From JBLHKT01 sp043101615 (lineage in GTDB: Bacteria; Planctomycetota; Phycisphaerae; Phycisphaerales; UBA1924), in the NCBI GenBank assembly GCA_043101615.1, contig JBICID010000128.1, positions 7,768-71,767 of the forward strand: a stretch of DNA of 64,000 nt, written 5' to 3'. The position numbers and the translations under genes are program-made. Under the pieces are notes generated by a model. That model did not search any database, was not told where the DNA came from, and saw nothing but the letters and a program-made list of their open reading frames with translations. Shown piece after piece: positions 24,986 through 33,198 of this stretch (position 1 is its first letter; every line of letters starts with the position of its first letter).

Positions 24986-25049
24986 CACGAACGCTGTTTC
25001 CGGGCGAGCGGGCGGTGTCTTTCCGTGGGGCCCTCGGCTACCGTCCGGC

Positions 25050-26255
25050 GTGCCGCTGACCGAGCAAGAACAGCACCTGGCGCGAGCCATCGCGAGCCGC
25101 CACGACGACCTGCTGGAGGACCTGCGCCTGCACGTGGGCATCCCGACGGGCAAGAACCACCGCCCAGGTCTCGACGAGACGCGCGCGCTGCTCTCCCGTC
25201 GCCTGGAGGCGCTCGGCGCGACCACCGAGCTGGTGCACGGCGACGAGAAGCCGGCGTGGCTGGGCGGCCCGAGCGGGTCGGAGATCCCGCCCACCGCGGT
25301 CTGCCGCAGGCTCGATCCCGGGTGCGCCGCGTCCGTCCTGATCGCGGGCCACCTGGACACGGTGCACGACCCGGAGTCCCCCTTCCGCTCGCTGACCGAC
25401 CGGGGCGACGGCACCGCGACCGGCCCGGGGTGCGTGGACATGAAGGGGGGGCTCGTGATCGCGGTCGCGGCGCTGGAGGCCCTGCACGAGGCCGGTGTCC
25501 CGGCGAGCTGGACCTTCACGCTCAACTCCGACGAGGAGACCGGCACGTACCACTCCGAGCGGGTGCTGCGCAGCGAGGCGTCGGGCCACGACTTCGGGCT
25601 GGCGCTGGAGCCGGCCCTGGCCGACGGCTCGCTGGCGGTCGAGCGGATGGGGTCCGGGCAGTTCCGGGTCGAGTGCTTCGGGCGGTCGGCGCACGTGGGG
25701 CGGGCGTTCACCGAGGGGGTGTCGGCGGTCACGGCGCTGGCGGAGCGCCTGGTATCGATCGGTGGCATGCCCGACCCGGCGCGGGGCAAGATCGTCAACG
25801 TCGGGCCGATCGTGGGGGGGGCGGTGACCAATGCCGTGCCGGACCACGCAGCGGCGTGGGGGAACGTGCGTTTCCCGGACGCGGGTGTGTCCGAGGAGCT
25901 GGGGCGGGAGCTGGACGCGCTGGCGACGGGGCCCGGGGCGATGCCGCGGGTGGTGGTGGACCGGAGCTTCAACCGCCCCGCGAAGCCCCTGACGCCCGGG
26001 ACGGAGGCGCTCGCGCTGCGGGCCCGAGAAGTGGCCGAGGGGCTCGGTCAGTCTCTGCCGTTTGCGAAGACGGGGGGGGTGTGCGACGGGAATATTCTGC
26101 AGGACGCGGGGCTCCCGACGATCGATACACTTGGTGTCCGCGGCGGGGGGCTCCACACCCCCGACGAATGGATAGAGCTCGACAGCCTCGTCGAACGCTG
26201 CCAGTTGCTGGCGATCCTGATCGCCCGGCTCTGTGCAGGCGGTTCCGAGGCCTGA
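25050..26255 (+). CDS. M20 family amidohydrolase, possible desuccinylase of the AST-like operon
   Basis: A 401-residue di-zinc hydrolase of the ArgE/DapE/CPG2 group. Ligands in order: IAGHLDTVHD (His), GCVDMKGG (bridging Asp), LNSDEETGT (catalytic Glu and metal Glu), LALEPAL (Glu) and GLHTPDEW (His). The dimerisation domain starts near GSGQFRVECFGRSAHVGRAFTEG. It precedes the aminotransferase, succinyltransferase and dehydrogenase genes by 49 bases. DapE and ArgE in this family remove N-succinyl and N-acetyl groups, so it may replace AstE and release succinate from succinylglutamate. That is inference from context. The start is GTG at 25050. Confidence 0.85.
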   Translation: MPLTEQEQHLARAIASRHDDLLEDLRLHVGIPTGKNHRPGLDETRALLSRRLEALGATTELVHGDEKPAWLGGPSGSEIPPTAVCRRLDPGCAASVLIAGHLDTVHDPESPFRSLTDRGDGTATGPGCVDMKGGLVIAVAALEALHEAGVPASWTFTLNSDEETGTYHSERVLRSEASGHDFGLALEPALADGSLAVERMGSGQFRVECFGRSAHVGRAFTEGVSAVTALAERLVSIGGMPDPARGKIVNVGPIVGGAVTNAVPDHAAAWGNVRFPDAGVSEELGRELDALATGPGAMPRVVVDRSFNRPAKPLTPGTEALALRAREVAEGLGQSLPFAKTGGVCDGNILQDAGLPTIDTLGVRGGGLHTPDEWIELDSLVERCQLLAILIARLCAGGSEA

Positions 26256-26260
26256 ACCAT

Positions 26261-26298
26261 CACCCCTCACCCCGGCCCCCCAGAGGGGGGCAGAGAGG
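26261..26298 (+). repeat. Intergenic GC hairpin, possible dispersed repeat
   Basis: GCCCCCC (26275-26281), loop AGA, GGGGGGC (26285-26291) is a perfect seven-pair hairpin preceded by CACCCCTCACCCCGG. The segment resembles the CCCTCACCCC-type dispersed repeats known from many bacterial genomes. It lies between the M20 gene and the aminotransferase. There is no T tract, so it is not a classical terminator. Confidence 0.35.
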
Positions 26299-26304
26299 AC
26301 CGGC

Positions 26305-27747
26305 ATGACTCAGGCCCCGACCACGACCTCCACGCTCGGCACACAGTTCCGCGACTCACCCGCGGTCCGGGCGGCGATCGACACCATCGTCGAGGAGAGC
26401 CGGAAGCGTTCGCGCCAGATCACCGACATCCGCGGCCCCGTCGACGAGTTGAAGGTCGAGTACGACGCGCTGCTCGAGCGTGCGTCCGACGTGAAGGGTC
26501 GCGGGCTGCTCTACCCGTACCTGTCCTCGGGCATGGGCAACGGGGCGCTGGTGGAGCTGGCGGACGGCTCGGTCAAGTGGGACATGATCACCGGCATCGG
26601 CGTGCACTTCCTCGGGCACGCCCACCCGGGCGTGATCCGGGCCCAGCTCGAGGCGGGGCTGGACGACACCACCAAGCACGGCAACCTGCAGTCATCGATG
26701 GCGGCCTACGAGTTCGGCGAGAAGCTGCTGGCGCTGGCCGGGCGATCCTCGAACCTGGCGCACGCCTTCATCACCACCTCGGGCGCGATGGCCAACGAGA
26801 GCGCGATCAAGGTGTGCTACCAGAAGCACGCGCCGGCGTCGCGGGTGCTCGCCTTCAAGCACTGCTTCATGGGGCGGTCGGTCACGATGTGCCAGATCGG
26901 CGACTCCGCCGGCGGTCGGCAGGGCATCCCGCTCACGACGCAGGTGGACTACATGCCGTTCTGGAACGACGTGGCGGTGGAGAAGGTCGGCGGGGAGACG
27001 GCCTTCATCGACCACAGCGTCTGGCGCCTGCAGCAGTTCATCGACCGCTACCCCGGCATGCACGCCTGCTTCATCTTCGAACTGGTGCAGGGCGAGGGCG
27101 GGTTCAACACCGCGCCCAAGGCGTTCTTCACCGCCCTGATGGACGTGTGCAAGGCCAACAACATCGCGGTCTGGGACGACGAGATCCAGAGCTTCGGGCG
27201 GACCGAGCGCCTGTTCGCATACGAGATGTACGACCTGGGCGAGTACATCGACGTGTTCTGCGTCGGCAAGATGACCCAGGCCTGCGCCACGCTGTACACC
27301 GAGGCCTACAACCCCAAGCCCGGGCTGCTGTCGGGCACGTTCACCGGGAACTCGTCCGACTTCGCGGTCGGCAACCTGCTGCTCGACACGCTCGCGGAGG
27401 GCGACTTCTACGGGCCCGACGGCTCGTTCGCCCGCCACCACGCCGAGTTCCGCCGGCACGCGCAGGCACTCATCGCCAGGCACCCGGACTGGTTCCCCGA
27501 GGCCCACTTCTGTCGAGACCTGGTCGGAGGCGTCGGCGGGATGATGAAGCTCACGCCCTTCGGAGGCGACAAGGACAAGGTCGCCAAGGCCTGCAAGGCC
27601 GCCTACGAGGAAGGGCTGATCTGCTTCTGGTGCGGGCACGGCCCGTTCCACCTTCGGTTCCTGCCCCCGCTGCCCGTGTTCAAGACCGAGGACTGGGCGC
27701 GAGTGTTCGAGGTGCTGGAGCGGGCCTTCGCCCGGGTCGCCGGCTGA
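26305..27747 (+). CDS. Class III PLP-dependent aminotransferase (AstC-like role)
   Basis: A 480-residue fold-type I aminotransferase. The PLP lysine is K322 in CVGKMTQ, preceded by VWDDEIQSFGRT, the Asp that holds the pyridine nitrogen; TTSGAMANESAIKV binds the phosphate. Next to succinyltransferase and succinylglutamate semialdehyde dehydrogenase genes it most likely converts N-succinylornithine to N-succinylglutamate semialdehyde, as AstC does, although it is longer than AstC (about 400 residues). The ATG at 26305 follows AGAGGA. A longer start at 26233 has no site and would run into the M20 gene. Confidence 0.85.
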   Translation: MTQAPTTTSTLGTQFRDSPAVRAAIDTIVEESRKRSRQITDIRGPVDELKVEYDALLERASDVKGRGLLYPYLSSGMGNGALVELADGSVKWDMITGIGVHFLGHAHPGVIRAQLEAGLDDTTKHGNLQSSMAAYEFGEKLLALAGRSSNLAHAFITTSGAMANESAIKVCYQKHAPASRVLAFKHCFMGRSVTMCQIGDSAGGRQGIPLTTQVDYMPFWNDVAVEKVGGETAFIDHSVWRLQQFIDRYPGMHACFIFELVQGEGGFNTAPKAFFTALMDVCKANNIAVWDDEIQSFGRTERLFAYEMYDLGEYIDVFCVGKMTQACATLYTEAYNPKPGLLSGTFTGNSSDFAVGNLLLDTLAEGDFYGPDGSFARHHAEFRRHAQALIARHPDWFPEAHFCRDLVGGVGGMMKLTPFGGDKDKVAKACKAAYEEGLICFWCGHGPFHLRFLPPLPVFKTEDWARVFEVLERAFARVAG

Positions 27748-27770
27748 TCGAGAGACGTCCGGAGCCCGCC

Positions 27771-29081
27771 ATGTACCACATCCGCCCCGCCATCGAGGCC
27801 GACCTGCCGAGCCTGCTCGCGCTCGCGCACACCGGCAACTACATCAACCTGCCGCCCTTCCAGCGGCGTCTGGAGCAGATCGTCGCGATGTCGCGCCGCT
27901 CGTTCCAGGACGCGATGGCCGGTCCCCCGGCCCCCGGGCACGACCGCTCGCAGGACCGCTACCTCTTCGTCGTGGACGACGGGCACGGGCGGTGCGTCGG
28001 CACGTCGTCGATCCGGGGCGGGATGGGCAGCCGCCAGCACCCCAACCTGTCCTTCCAGCTCCTGCGGATCATCCGTCGGTCCGCGGTCCTGCGCAAGGAC
28101 GACGAGGTGACGGGCGCCCCCATCGTGGCAGGCACCTCCGAGCACATCTACGCGGTGCTGTTCCAGGACCCGTTCAGCCCGACCGAGCTGGGCGGGAACG
28201 TGCTGCACCCCGACCTCCGCTCGCAGGGGATCGGCAAGCTGCTGTCGTACTCGCGCTTCCACTACCTGCGCGAGCACCGCCCCTGGTTCTCCGACCGCCT
28301 GCTCGCCGAGATGATGGCCCCCATCGAGCCGTACAACGACGGCAACCCGTTCTGGCGCAAGGTCGCCCGCCCCTTCATCGGGCTGAGCTACCAGAACGCG
28401 GACCGGCTCTCGACGCACGACACCCAGCGTGAGTTCATGTACGAGCTGCTGCCCAGGCTGGTCGACCTCACCCTGCTGCCGTCCGAGGTGCTCGACTCGA
28501 TCGGGGGCGTCGGCCCCTACACCAGGTCCGCCGAGGGGATGCTGCGTGCGATCGGGTTCGAGGACTCGCACCGGATCGACCCGTTCGACGCCGGCCCGCA
28601 CCTCGAGACGCGCCTGTCCAAGATGACGGCCCTGGACGCCACGCCCCGCGAGGTCCGCGTCGTGGACCAGCGGCCCGAGGGCGGCATCGACTGCATCCTG
28701 TCGGCGGAGGTGGACGGGCGCGGGTTCCACGCGATCCGTGACCGCGTGCTGCTGGACGGCAACACCGTGACGATGGCGTCCGAGGCGGCCCTGACGCTGG
28801 ACGCCGCCCCCGGGGAATCGGTCCGCGTCTCGCGTCTGGACTTCGCCGCGGCCCCGCTGCGCAAGAAGGGGCTCGGGATGCCGACGATCGACCTGAAGAG
28901 CGAGTCGGAGCGTGTGCGTGCAGAGAACCACCCGAGCATGCCGCTGGCCGCCCTGAACGTGATGGACTTCGCCGAGATCATCGAGCGCGAGCTGGACGCC
29001 ATCCGGCGTGAGATCGCGACCGACCCGAACCCGATCCCCGCACCCGAGACCGCGCCGAACACCGAGGCGGCCCCCTCATGA
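27771..29081 (+). CDS. Arginine/ornithine N-succinyltransferase (AstA family)
   Basis: A 436-residue member of the AstA/AruF/AruG family, a GNAT-fold enzyme that transfers succinate from succinyl-CoA to the alpha-amino group of arginine or ornithine. Recognised parts are MYHIRPAIEADLPSLLALA, the LGGNVLHPDLRSQGIGKLLSYSRFHYL acyl-CoA region around residues 140-165, and PFWRKVARPFIGLSY. It is longer than AstA of E. coli (344 residues), with a C-terminal extension of about 90. It ends in ATGA with astD. Without astB in the operon, ornithine may be the substrate. Confidence 0.88.
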   Translation: MYHIRPAIEADLPSLLALAHTGNYINLPPFQRRLEQIVAMSRRSFQDAMAGPPAPGHDRSQDRYLFVVDDGHGRCVGTSSIRGGMGSRQHPNLSFQLLRIIRRSAVLRKDDEVTGAPIVAGTSEHIYAVLFQDPFSPTELGGNVLHPDLRSQGIGKLLSYSRFHYLREHRPWFSDRLLAEMMAPIEPYNDGNPFWRKVARPFIGLSYQNADRLSTHDTQREFMYELLPRLVDLTLLPSEVLDSIGGVGPYTRSAEGMLRAIGFEDSHRIDPFDAGPHLETRLSKMTALDATPREVRVVDQRPEGGIDCILSAEVDGRGFHAIRDRVLLDGNTVTMASEAALTLDAAPGESVRVSRLDFAAAPLRKKGLGMPTIDLKSESERVRAENHPSMPLAALNVMDFAEIIERELDAIRREIATDPNPIPAPETAPNTEAAPS

Positions 29082-30643
29082 CGAGCACCCAGACCACGTT
29101 CCTCGCCCGCCCGCCCGCCGACCTGGTGGGCGGCTCCTGGATCGAATTGCCCGGGGACGGGGGGGGCGGGGGGGACGAGATCGTCTCCACGGCGCCCGCC
29201 GATCCGTCGCGGGTGGTCTGGCGCGCGGCGCCGGAGGTCGGGCACGTGGACCGCGCGATCGCCTCGGCCCGGGCGGCGCTGCCGACGTGGTCCGGCTGGT
29301 CGCCGGATCGTCGCGTCGCGGTGCTCGAGCGGTTCCGGGCCATCGCCGAGGAGCGGGCCGAGCGTCTCGCGGCCCTGATCTCGCTGGAGACGGGCAAGGC
29401 CCGGTGGGAGTCGCTGGGCGAGGCGAAGCTGATCGCGGGCAAGGTCGACATCACGCTGGAGATGTCCGAGCACTCCGGGCGCCGGCGCGTCTCGGGCTTC
29501 GAGTTCGAGCTGGGCGAGTCCAAGCGGGCCTCGTGCTGGTTCCGCCCGCACGGCGTGATGACGGTCGTCGGGCCGTTCAACTTCCCGGCCCACCTGCCCA
29601 ACGGGCACATCGTGCCGGCGCTGCTGCTGGGCAACACCATCGTGCTCAAGCCCTCGGAGAAGACGCCGGCGGTGGGGCAGTTCCTGGCCGAGATGTTCCA
29701 GGACGCGCTCCGAGGCGCCGACGCCCCCCCCGGCGTGTTCAACCTCGTGCAGGGCGGCGTGGAGTCCTCCAAGCGTCTCACGGCCCACCCGGACGCCGAC
29801 GGCGTGCTGTTCACAGGCTCCTGGCCGGTGGGGCGGGCGATCCTGGAGGCCAACCTGGACCACCCGGGCAAGATCGTGGCGCTCGAGATGGGCGGCAACA
29901 ACCCGGCGGTGATCATGAACGACGCGGACCTGCGCCAGGCGGTCGGCGAGTGCGTCCGGTGCGCGTTCATCACGACCGGGCAGCGGTGCACCTGCACGCG
30001 CCGGCTGATCGTGCAGGAGGGCGTGGCGGAGCGGGTGATCCGGGCCGTGGTCCGGTCCGCCTCGTCGCTGGTGGTCGACGATCCCGACGCCGAGACGGTC
30101 TTCATGGGGCCGATCATCTCCGAGGACGCGCGTGAGGGCGTCTTCGCGTTCCAGCGCCGCCTGGCCTCCACCGGGGGCGAGGTGCTGCTCGAGTCCAGAC
30201 CGGTCGAGGGGCGAGAGGGGTGGTATCTCACGCCGTCCGTGGTGCGCGTGCCCGGGTTCTCGGTCGACTCCGACGACTGCGGGTGCGACGAGGAGGTCTT
30301 CGGACCGCTGCTGCGCATCTCGGTCGTGCGGACGCTGGACGAGGCGATCGAGCAGGCCAACGCCACCCGCTTCGGGCTCGCCTCCTCGATCTTCACCGCC
30401 GACGCACGCGCCCAGGACCGGTTCCGGCGCGAGTCACGCGCCGGGTGCGTCAACGTGAACTGCGGCACCGCGGGCGCCTCCTCCAAGTTGCCCTTCGGCG
30501 GCCTCGGGCACTCGGGCAACCACCGCCCGGCCGGGGCCTTCAGCCACGACTACTGCGCGTACCCGACCGCGGGCATGACCGAGCTCGGCGACGGCGTGCT
30601 GATCCCGCAGGGGATGACGCTCGATCCCGAGTGGCTGAAGTAG
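29078..30643 (+). CDS. astD: Succinylglutamate-semialdehyde dehydrogenase (AstD-like)
   Basis: A 521-residue NAD(P)-dependent aldehyde dehydrogenase. The catalytic cysteine is C304 in TTGQRCTCTRR and the general base is E270 in ALEMGGNNP; PFNFPAHLPNGH is the conserved cofactor-loop motif, and its NGH form is typical of AstD. It oxidises N-succinylglutamate semialdehyde to N-succinylglutamate. Its ATG overlaps the astA-like stop by four bases. It is the last gene of the four-gene run, with two stem-loops following. Confidence 0.9.
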   Translation: MTSTQTTFLARPPADLVGGSWIELPGDGGGGGDEIVSTAPADPSRVVWRAAPEVGHVDRAIASARAALPTWSGWSPDRRVAVLERFRAIAEERAERLAALISLETGKARWESLGEAKLIAGKVDITLEMSEHSGRRRVSGFEFELGESKRASCWFRPHGVMTVVGPFNFPAHLPNGHIVPALLLGNTIVLKPSEKTPAVGQFLAEMFQDALRGADAPPGVFNLVQGGVESSKRLTAHPDADGVLFTGSWPVGRAILEANLDHPGKIVALEMGGNNPAVIMNDADLRQAVGECVRCAFITTGQRCTCTRRLIVQEGVAERVIRAVVRSASSLVVDDPDAETVFMGPIISEDAREGVFAFQRRLASTGGEVLLESRPVEGREGWYLTPSVVRVPGFSVDSDDCGCDEEVFGPLLRISVVRTLDEAIEQANATRFGLASSIFTADARAQDRFRRESRAGCVNVNCGTAGASSKLPFGGLGHSGNHRPAGAFSHDYCAYPTAGMTELGDGVLIPQGMTLDPEWLK

Positions 30644-30663
30644 ATCCTCCCCAGGATTCGGTT

Positions 30664-30770
30664 CGGCACTGCGACACGAGGCGCCGCGTCGTGCCGGGCT
30701 GGGCGTGCGTTGTCCTGAGCGAACACGGGTTGCCCTTCGGTCAGCCCGTGGCACCCACACGGGGCAGTGG
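30664..30770. other. Two stem-loops in a convergent intergenic gap
   Basis: CGGCAC (30664-30669) can pair with GTGCCG (30691-30696), and CACGGG (30724-30729) with CCCGTG (30745-30750). They lie between the convergent astD-like gene and a membrane protein gene. There are no T tracts, so at most they are Rho-associated or bidirectional weak terminators. Confidence 0.3.
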
Positions 30771-30777
30771 TCGCCGC

Positions 30778-31452
30778 TCACCCTGTCTGGCGTCGCAGGT
30801 TGAGCATGAGCTCGACCTGCCCGACCGGCTGGTCCAGCTCTCGGGCGATCTGGATCGCGCTGGCGCCCCCGTCCGCGAGCTGGTAGACCCGCTCCCGCAC
30901 GTCCTGTTCGGGCGGGTGCTCGTCCTCGGGCTCTGGGGGCGACTCGCCCCGCTCGCGGGTGAGCTGGGCGAGGCGAGCCCGGTCGAGGGCCGCGGGGTCG
31001 ATGCGGGGCCGGATCGAGGCCCGGGGCTCGCCGGTCTGCACGCCGGCGGGCTCGGACGGGGTGCGTCCCTGCAACGATTCGAGCCTGCCGATCCGCTCGT
31101 CGGCGTCGTCGATGAGGACCTCGAGGCGGGCGGCCTTGGCGTCCAGGATCGCCGCGAGGCGCCGGGTCAGCTCCTCGGCCTCGGCCATGGAACGCTCCAG
31201 TCGGGCGCTCTCGCCGGTCTTGGACTGCCTGGCGGCCCGCTGCTTGACCGCCTCGATGCGCTCGCGCGAGGTCAGCCCGGCGTCCTCACCCCCGGCGCGA
31301 GGGCGCCGGTAGATCCGGCGCAGCAGGATGAAGATCGCCAGCGAGAGGCCGGCGACCAGCAGGAACGACGCGAACGGATTCGGCGTGTCCGCACCCTGCG
31401 CCGGGGTGCTTGGGAGCGTGCCTTGCTCGACGGTTGTTGGTGCGTCCTGCAT
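30778..31452 (-). CDS. Membrane-anchored coiled-coil protein, unknown function
   Basis: From ATG 31452 it is 224 residues: an N-terminal polar stretch, one membrane helix (ASFLLVAGLSLAIFILLRRIY), a charged helical region likely to form a coiled coil (about residues 65-125), a Pro/Glu-rich linker, and a C-terminal compact region (VYQLADGGASAIQIARELDQPVGQVELML) that looks like a small helix-turn-helix, similar in layout to the DUF2802/DUF6115 group. An earlier ATG at 31485 is possible. It lies back to back with tilS with a very short gap. Confidence 0.65.
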   Translation of the reverse strand: MQDAPTTVEQGTLPSTPAQGADTPNPFASFLLVAGLSLAIFILLRRIYRRPRAGGEDAGLTSRERIEAVKQRAARQSKTGESARLERSMAEAEELTRRLAAILDAKAARLEVLIDDADERIGRLESLQGRTPSEPAGVQTGEPRASIRPRIDPAALDRARLAQLTRERGESPPEPEDEHPPEQDVRERVYQLADGGASAIQIARELDQPVGQVELMLNLRRQTG

Positions 31453-31495
31453 CGTCGTCTCGGTGGCCCGGATGGCCCTCAGCATAGCATCATCG

Positions 31496-32554
31496 GTGAC
31501 ACGATCGCCCGCTCACCAGCGCACGCCCGGGGGATTGTCCCCGCCGGGGCCGTCCGACCCCCTCGTTCGCACGATCCGCGCGGGCTGGCGTGGTTTGACC
31601 GCTGGGGGCGCAGAGGCACCGGGCGGGCGGGACGCCGACCGTCGGACGCTGGTCGCGTGCTCCGGCGGGGCGGACTCCACGGCCCTGGTGCTGGCGCTGG
31701 CCTCGTGCCGCCCGGCCCCGATCGTGGGGCACGTGGTGCACGACCTCCGCACGCGCGAGGAGTCGATCGCGGACCGGGACTGCGTCGCGGCGCTGGCCGA
31801 CGCCCTCGGGCTCGAGTTCCAGTGTCGTGAGATCGCGGTGCGGGACCTGCCCGGCAACGCGGAGGCCAACGCTCGCGACGGGCGCTACGAGGCGCTGCGT
31901 TCCATGGCGGACGGGGCGGGCGTCCGGTACGTCGCGACGGCCCACCACGCCGACGACCAGCTCGAGACCCTGCTCATGCGCCTGATCCGGGGGGCCGGGC
32001 CGGAGGGGCTGCTGGGTGTGCGAGAGTCGAGAGCGATGGGGGCATGCACGCTCGTCCGCCCGATGCTGGGGGTCACCCACTCGGACGCGATGGAACTGTG
32101 CGCACGATCGGGCGTGACCTGGCGTGAGGACCGCACGAACGCGGACACGGAACGCGTGCGCGCCGCGATCCGGCACACCGTGCTCCCGGCGCTGGAGGCG
32201 GTCTCGCCGGGCGCCTCGGTCCGGGCGGGGGGCGCGTCCCGGCTGCAGCGGGAGCTCGTCGGGCTGCTGGAGGACCGGGTCCGAGCGGCGCTGGCGGAGG
32301 CGGTCCTCTCGGACACCGGGGGGCGGGTGGTGCTGTGTCGCGACCGGCTGGCTGAGTCGCCCCCGATCGTGGTGGGCGGGGTGCTGCGCGAGGTGTTCGG
32401 TCGGGCGGGCCGTGACGGGCGCACGCGCGGGTCCCTCGAGCGTCTCATCGGCCTGGTGCGCGACCGCGATCCGGGCGAGCGGTCGCTCGATCTGGCCGGG
32501 GTGCGGGTGGTGGTGGCGGGCTCCGAGGTGCGGGTCAGCCGAGCAGGGCGTTGA
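31496..32554 (+). CDS. tilS: tRNA(Ile)-lysidine synthetase
   Basis: TilS uses ATP and lysine to convert C34 of the CAU anticodon of a minor tRNA-Ile to lysidine. The PP-loop motif is LVACSGGADSTAL, followed by GHVVHDLRTREESIAD, GRYEALRSMA and ATAHHADDQLETLLMRL, all typical of the N-terminal catalytic domain. The 352-residue form from GTG 31496 lacks a clear ribosome binding site; ATG at 31472 is an alternative. The C-terminal part is short compared with E. coli TilS (432). It overlaps the end of the convergent sco1 gene by 20 bases. Confidence 0.88.
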   Translation: MTRSPAHQRTPGGLSPPGPSDPLVRTIRAGWRGLTAGGAEAPGGRDADRRTLVACSGGADSTALVLALASCRPAPIVGHVVHDLRTREESIADRDCVAALADALGLEFQCREIAVRDLPGNAEANARDGRYEALRSMADGAGVRYVATAHHADDQLETLLMRLIRGAGPEGLLGVRESRAMGACTLVRPMLGVTHSDAMELCARSGVTWREDRTNADTERVRAAIRHTVLPALEAVSPGASVRAGGASRLQRELVGLLEDRVRAALAEAVLSDTGGRVVLCRDRLAESPPIVVGGVLREVFGRAGRDGRTRGSLERLIGLVRDRDPGERSLDLAGVRVVVAGSEVRVSRAGR

Positions 32555-33173
32555 GGCGGTCGATGAGGGCGTCGATCTCGTCGCGCTCGGTGTAGCGGTA
32601 CAGGCCGATGATCCTGCGATCGGGCCCGACGAGCATGAGGCGGGTGGGGTGATTGATCATCGCCATGGTCTCGCCCCCGGGCGTGGTGACGCTGCTGCCG
32701 GGCTCCTCCTCGACGAGGAAGCCGAGCTCGCGCACGATCGACCAGACCCGCTCTCGCGGCCCGGTGGCGAAGGTCCAGCGTTCCGGGTCGGCCCCGAAGC
32801 CCGCGGCGTAGGCCCCGATGACCTCCGGGGTGTCGTTGCCGCCGTCGATGCTGATGCTCATGAGGCGGAGCCGATCCGACTCGACCTCTCCCTGCACGCG
32901 GCGCATCTGGGCCGTCATGCCGGGGCAGTAGAGCGGGCAGGAGGTGAAGAAGAAGTCGAGGACGGTGTACCGCCCCTCCAGGGCGTGGTGCGTGACCGGC
33001 GCCCCCCTGGCGTCGACCAGGCCGAACTCGGGGATCACCAGTTCGACCGGGGGCTCGTACGGATCGGCGGTGTCGGGCCGGGGGGCGCTCGGGCTCGGTC
33101 GGAGCAGGATCAGCCCCACGAGCAGCGCGATTCCTGCGGCGAACATGAGGGCGAGGGTGACGGCGGGCTTCAT
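32535..33173 (-). CDS. SCO1/SenC family copper chaperone
   Basis: A 212-residue membrane-anchored thioredoxin-fold protein that delivers copper to the CuA site of cytochrome c oxidase. It has one N-terminal helix (ALMFAAGIALLVGLILL), the copper-binding motif TSCPLYCPGM (CxxxC) and the distal copper ligand His in MINHPTRLMLVG. It follows ctaB with a 25-base gap, so both serve oxidase assembly, although no cox structural genes are in the window. The 3' end overlaps tilS by 20 bases on the other strand. Confidence 0.92.
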   Translation of the reverse strand: MKPAVTLALMFAAGIALLVGLILLRPSPSAPRPDTADPYEPPVELVIPEFGLVDARGAPVTHHALEGRYTVLDFFFTSCPLYCPGMTAQMRRVQGEVESDRLRLMSISIDGGNDTPEVIGAYAAGFGADPERWTFATGPRERVWSIVRELGFLVEEEPGSSVTTPGGETMAMINHPTRLMLVGPDRRIIGLYRYTERDEIDALIDRLNALLG

Positions 33174-33198
33174 GCGGGGCGGGGCGTGGGTTGCCGGG

